From positions 1 through 64,000 of the forward strand of contig NZ_JACAOA010000005.1 in the NCBI RefSeq assembly GCF_014049385.1: a stretch of DNA of 64,000 nt. The letters are read 5' to 3'. Position numbers and translations under genes: made by a program. Below the pieces are notes generated by a model, which saw only the letters and a program-made list of their open reading frames with translations, had not been told where the DNA came from and did not search any database. Shown here in pieces: positions 62,470-64,000 of the stretch; within the stretch, counting starts at the first letter, position 1; every line of letters starts with the position of its first letter. The DNA comes from Ruoffia halotolerans (GTDB taxonomy: Bacteria; Bacillota; Bacilli; Lactobacillales; Aerococcaceae).

Positions 62470-64000
62470 ATGTCATTTGATGGCTTTTATACACACAAAA
62501 TAACAGAAGAGCTAACTTCCAAACTAAAAAATGGACGCATACACAAAATTTATCAACCGTTTGAACAAGAATTACAATTTGTTATACGAGCAAATCGTAC
62601 CAATTACCGACTCGATGCTTCGATCCATCCAATCTACTATCGCCTGCACTTAACTGAGGTAAAAGCAAATAACCCACAGCAAGCGCCAATGTTTTGCATG
62701 CTGTTAAGAAAACATCTGGAAAATGCAACAGTATTGGATATTCGTCAATATGAAAATGACCGAATCATCACATTTGAATTAAGTGGCCGGGATGAATTAG
62801 GTGATTTACAAAGTTATTTACTTATCTTTGAATTAATGGGTCGCCACAGTAATATTATATTAGTTAATCCCGTTACGAATAAAATTATTGATTGTATTAA
62901 ACATATTCCACCAAGTATGAATAGTTTTAGAAGTTTACAACCAGGTACAGAATATATCCTACCACCTAAAAATGAAAATCAAGAAAATATCTTGACACTG
63001 AGTGATACTCAATTAAACGAATTCGCAACTGAAAACCAAGAATTACTTGCAACTGGTAAAGCATCTAAAGTAATTCAAGGAATGTCAGGTCTTGCGAGTA
63101 AACAAATTACCGCGTGGATAAATGACGACCAGCTAACAGCTTATCAAGCCTTAGAAAAGTACTTACATGAGCTAAAGACAGGTCAACCCGTTATATTTAG
63201 AACTGATAACCAAATGAAATTTTACGCGATGGATCTACCCTATATTGAAGGTGAACGAGATTATTATGAATCATTAAGTGAATCACTGGATGTCTTCTAT
63301 AATCAAAAGGTGCGTTTAGATCGAGTTAAGCAATTATCTGGTGATTTAATTCAAAGAATCAAACAAATCATTGAGAAAAATTATCATAAATTAGAAAACT
63401 TAGAAAAAGATAGACAAGTCGCCCAAGATGCGGATGTTTATCGTCTAAAAGGTGAATTAATCAATGCCTTTTCGTATCAAATCGAAAAAGGTCAATCATC
63501 TACTGTTGTAGCTAATTATTACGATAACAATGAACCTTATACCATTGAATTAAATCCAAGAAAAACACCATCTGAGAATAGTCAAGCATATTTCAAACGC
63601 TATACCAAATATCGTGACTCGTTACGCTTTATTGAAAAACAAGAAAAATTAGCCCAGCAAGAAATAGAATATTTAAATTCAGTTCTTGTACAGCTTGAAC
63701 AAGCAGAAATTGAAGACATTGAAGATATTAAAGCCGAGTTAATTCGAGAGGGTTATGGCGGAAAACGTAATAAATCTGATAAAAAACGAGCTAAATCAAA
63801 ATCTAAACCGCGTCGCTACAAATCAAGCGACGGTGTAATGATTTATGTTGGCCGTAATAACCAACAAAATGATGAATTAAGTATGCGTAAAGCAAGTAAA
63901 AATCATTGGTGGTTACATACTAAAGATATTCCTGGTGCCCATGTGATTGTTGAATCAGACAAACCAAGTGATCAAACGATGACAGAGGCAGCTGAGATAG
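62470..64000 (+). CDS. rqcH: RqcH / FbpA-type NFACT protein (partial, runs past window end)
   Basis: The first 510 residues of a protein usually about 560-570 long. NFACT-N domain (SFDGFYTHKITEEL, LRKHLENATV), a helical/coiled-coil middle (about 265-420) and the start of the NFACT-R domain (RRYKSSDGVMIYVGRNNQQN, WWLHTKDIPGAHVI). RqcH recruits tRNA-Ala to obstructed 50S subunits and adds C-terminal Ala tails; older annotation calls it fibronectin-binding protein. ATG at 62470 with a strong AAAGGAGG. Confidence 0.95.
   Translation, partial: MSFDGFYTHKITEELTSKLKNGRIHKIYQPFEQELQFVIRANRTNYRLDASIHPIYYRLHLTEVKANNPQQAPMFCMLLRKHLENATVLDIRQYENDRIITFELSGRDELGDLQSYLLIFELMGRHSNIILVNPVTNKIIDCIKHIPPSMNSFRSLQPGTEYILPPKNENQENILTLSDTQLNEFATENQELLATGKASKVIQGMSGLASKQITAWINDDQLTAYQALEKYLHELKTGQPVIFRTDNQMKFYAMDLPYIEGERDYYESLSESLDVFYNQKVRLDRVKQLSGDLIQRIKQIIEKNYHKLENLEKDRQVAQDADVYRLKGELINAFSYQIEKGQSSTVVANYYDNNEPYTIELNPRKTPSENSQAYFKRYTKYRDSLRFIEKQEKLAQQEIEYLNSVLVQLEQAEIEDIEDIKAELIREGYGGKRNKSDKKRAKSKSKPRRYKSSDGVMIYVGRNNQQNDELSMRKASKNHWWLHTKDIPGAHVIVESDKPSDQTMTEAAEI

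Overview
The window looks like a chromosomal segment of a low-GC Gram-positive bacterium, most probably Lactobacillales (Carnobacteriaceae or Aerococcaceae-like). I infer this from the AT-rich sequence, the strong AGGAGG-type ribosome binding sites, four T-box leaders (one broken), a TPP riboswitch, an LPxTG surface protein, ECF transporters, RqcH, pyruvate carboxylase and a TrpXYZ-type transporter. No rRNA, tRNA or CRISPR array was seen.

Left part (1-38.4 kb): functional operons lie among many decayed genes. At 0.1-3.9 kb an Rgg-like regulator (probable ATA start) precedes two FMN-reductase paralogues and ApbE. The second reductase carries a PAS-like domain and a tail with three DTVSGAS motifs, the kind of site to which ApbE attaches FMN. 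At 5.85-7.65 kb an RluA-type pseudouridine synthase gene is split by a 1.1-kb element that has a group I intron core and a broken IS607-type serine transposase, i.e. an IStron relic. From 7.7 to 12.1 kb lies a wrecked copy of the block at 18.5-27.3 kb (MBL hydrolase, small membrane protein, ArsC/Spx-like protein, Met T-box, SAM hydrolase, ECF transporter, UspA, DEAD-box helicase), with an intact Met T-box and metQ inside it. Between the two copies, a TPP riboswitch controls a six-gene operon: LuxE-like acyl-protein synthetase, LuxC-like acyl-CoA reductase, a ThiXYZ-like ABC importer and a short-chain dehydrogenase. This looks like a carboxylate-to-alcohol salvage pathway for an oxidised thiamine-related compound.

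Centre (27.8-38.4 kb): TrkH/TrkA potassium uptake; a LysR regulator divergent from an RraA-like aldolase and GltS symporter; one IS30-family element; a broken secreted protein with three cytochrome b5-like repeats; a beta-carbonic anhydrase; and remnants of an F420-reductase-like gene and of rsgA.

Right part (38.6-64 kb): nearly all genes are intact. They include a glutathionyl-hydroquinone reductase-like protein, ornithine cyclodeaminase family protein, quinone oxidoreductase, ung, a LysM amidase with eight LysM domains, a T-box-controlled amino-acid permease, an LPxTG protein, CapA lipoprotein, pyc, a nuclease, an orphan PTS EIIB facing an AraC regulator, an NrdH-like redoxin, and a TrpXYZ transporter operon with an S66 peptidase. 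The TrpXYZ operon is preceded by a short leader ORF with two Trp codons and alternative hairpins, suggesting ribosome-mediated attenuation. The window ends inside rqcH.
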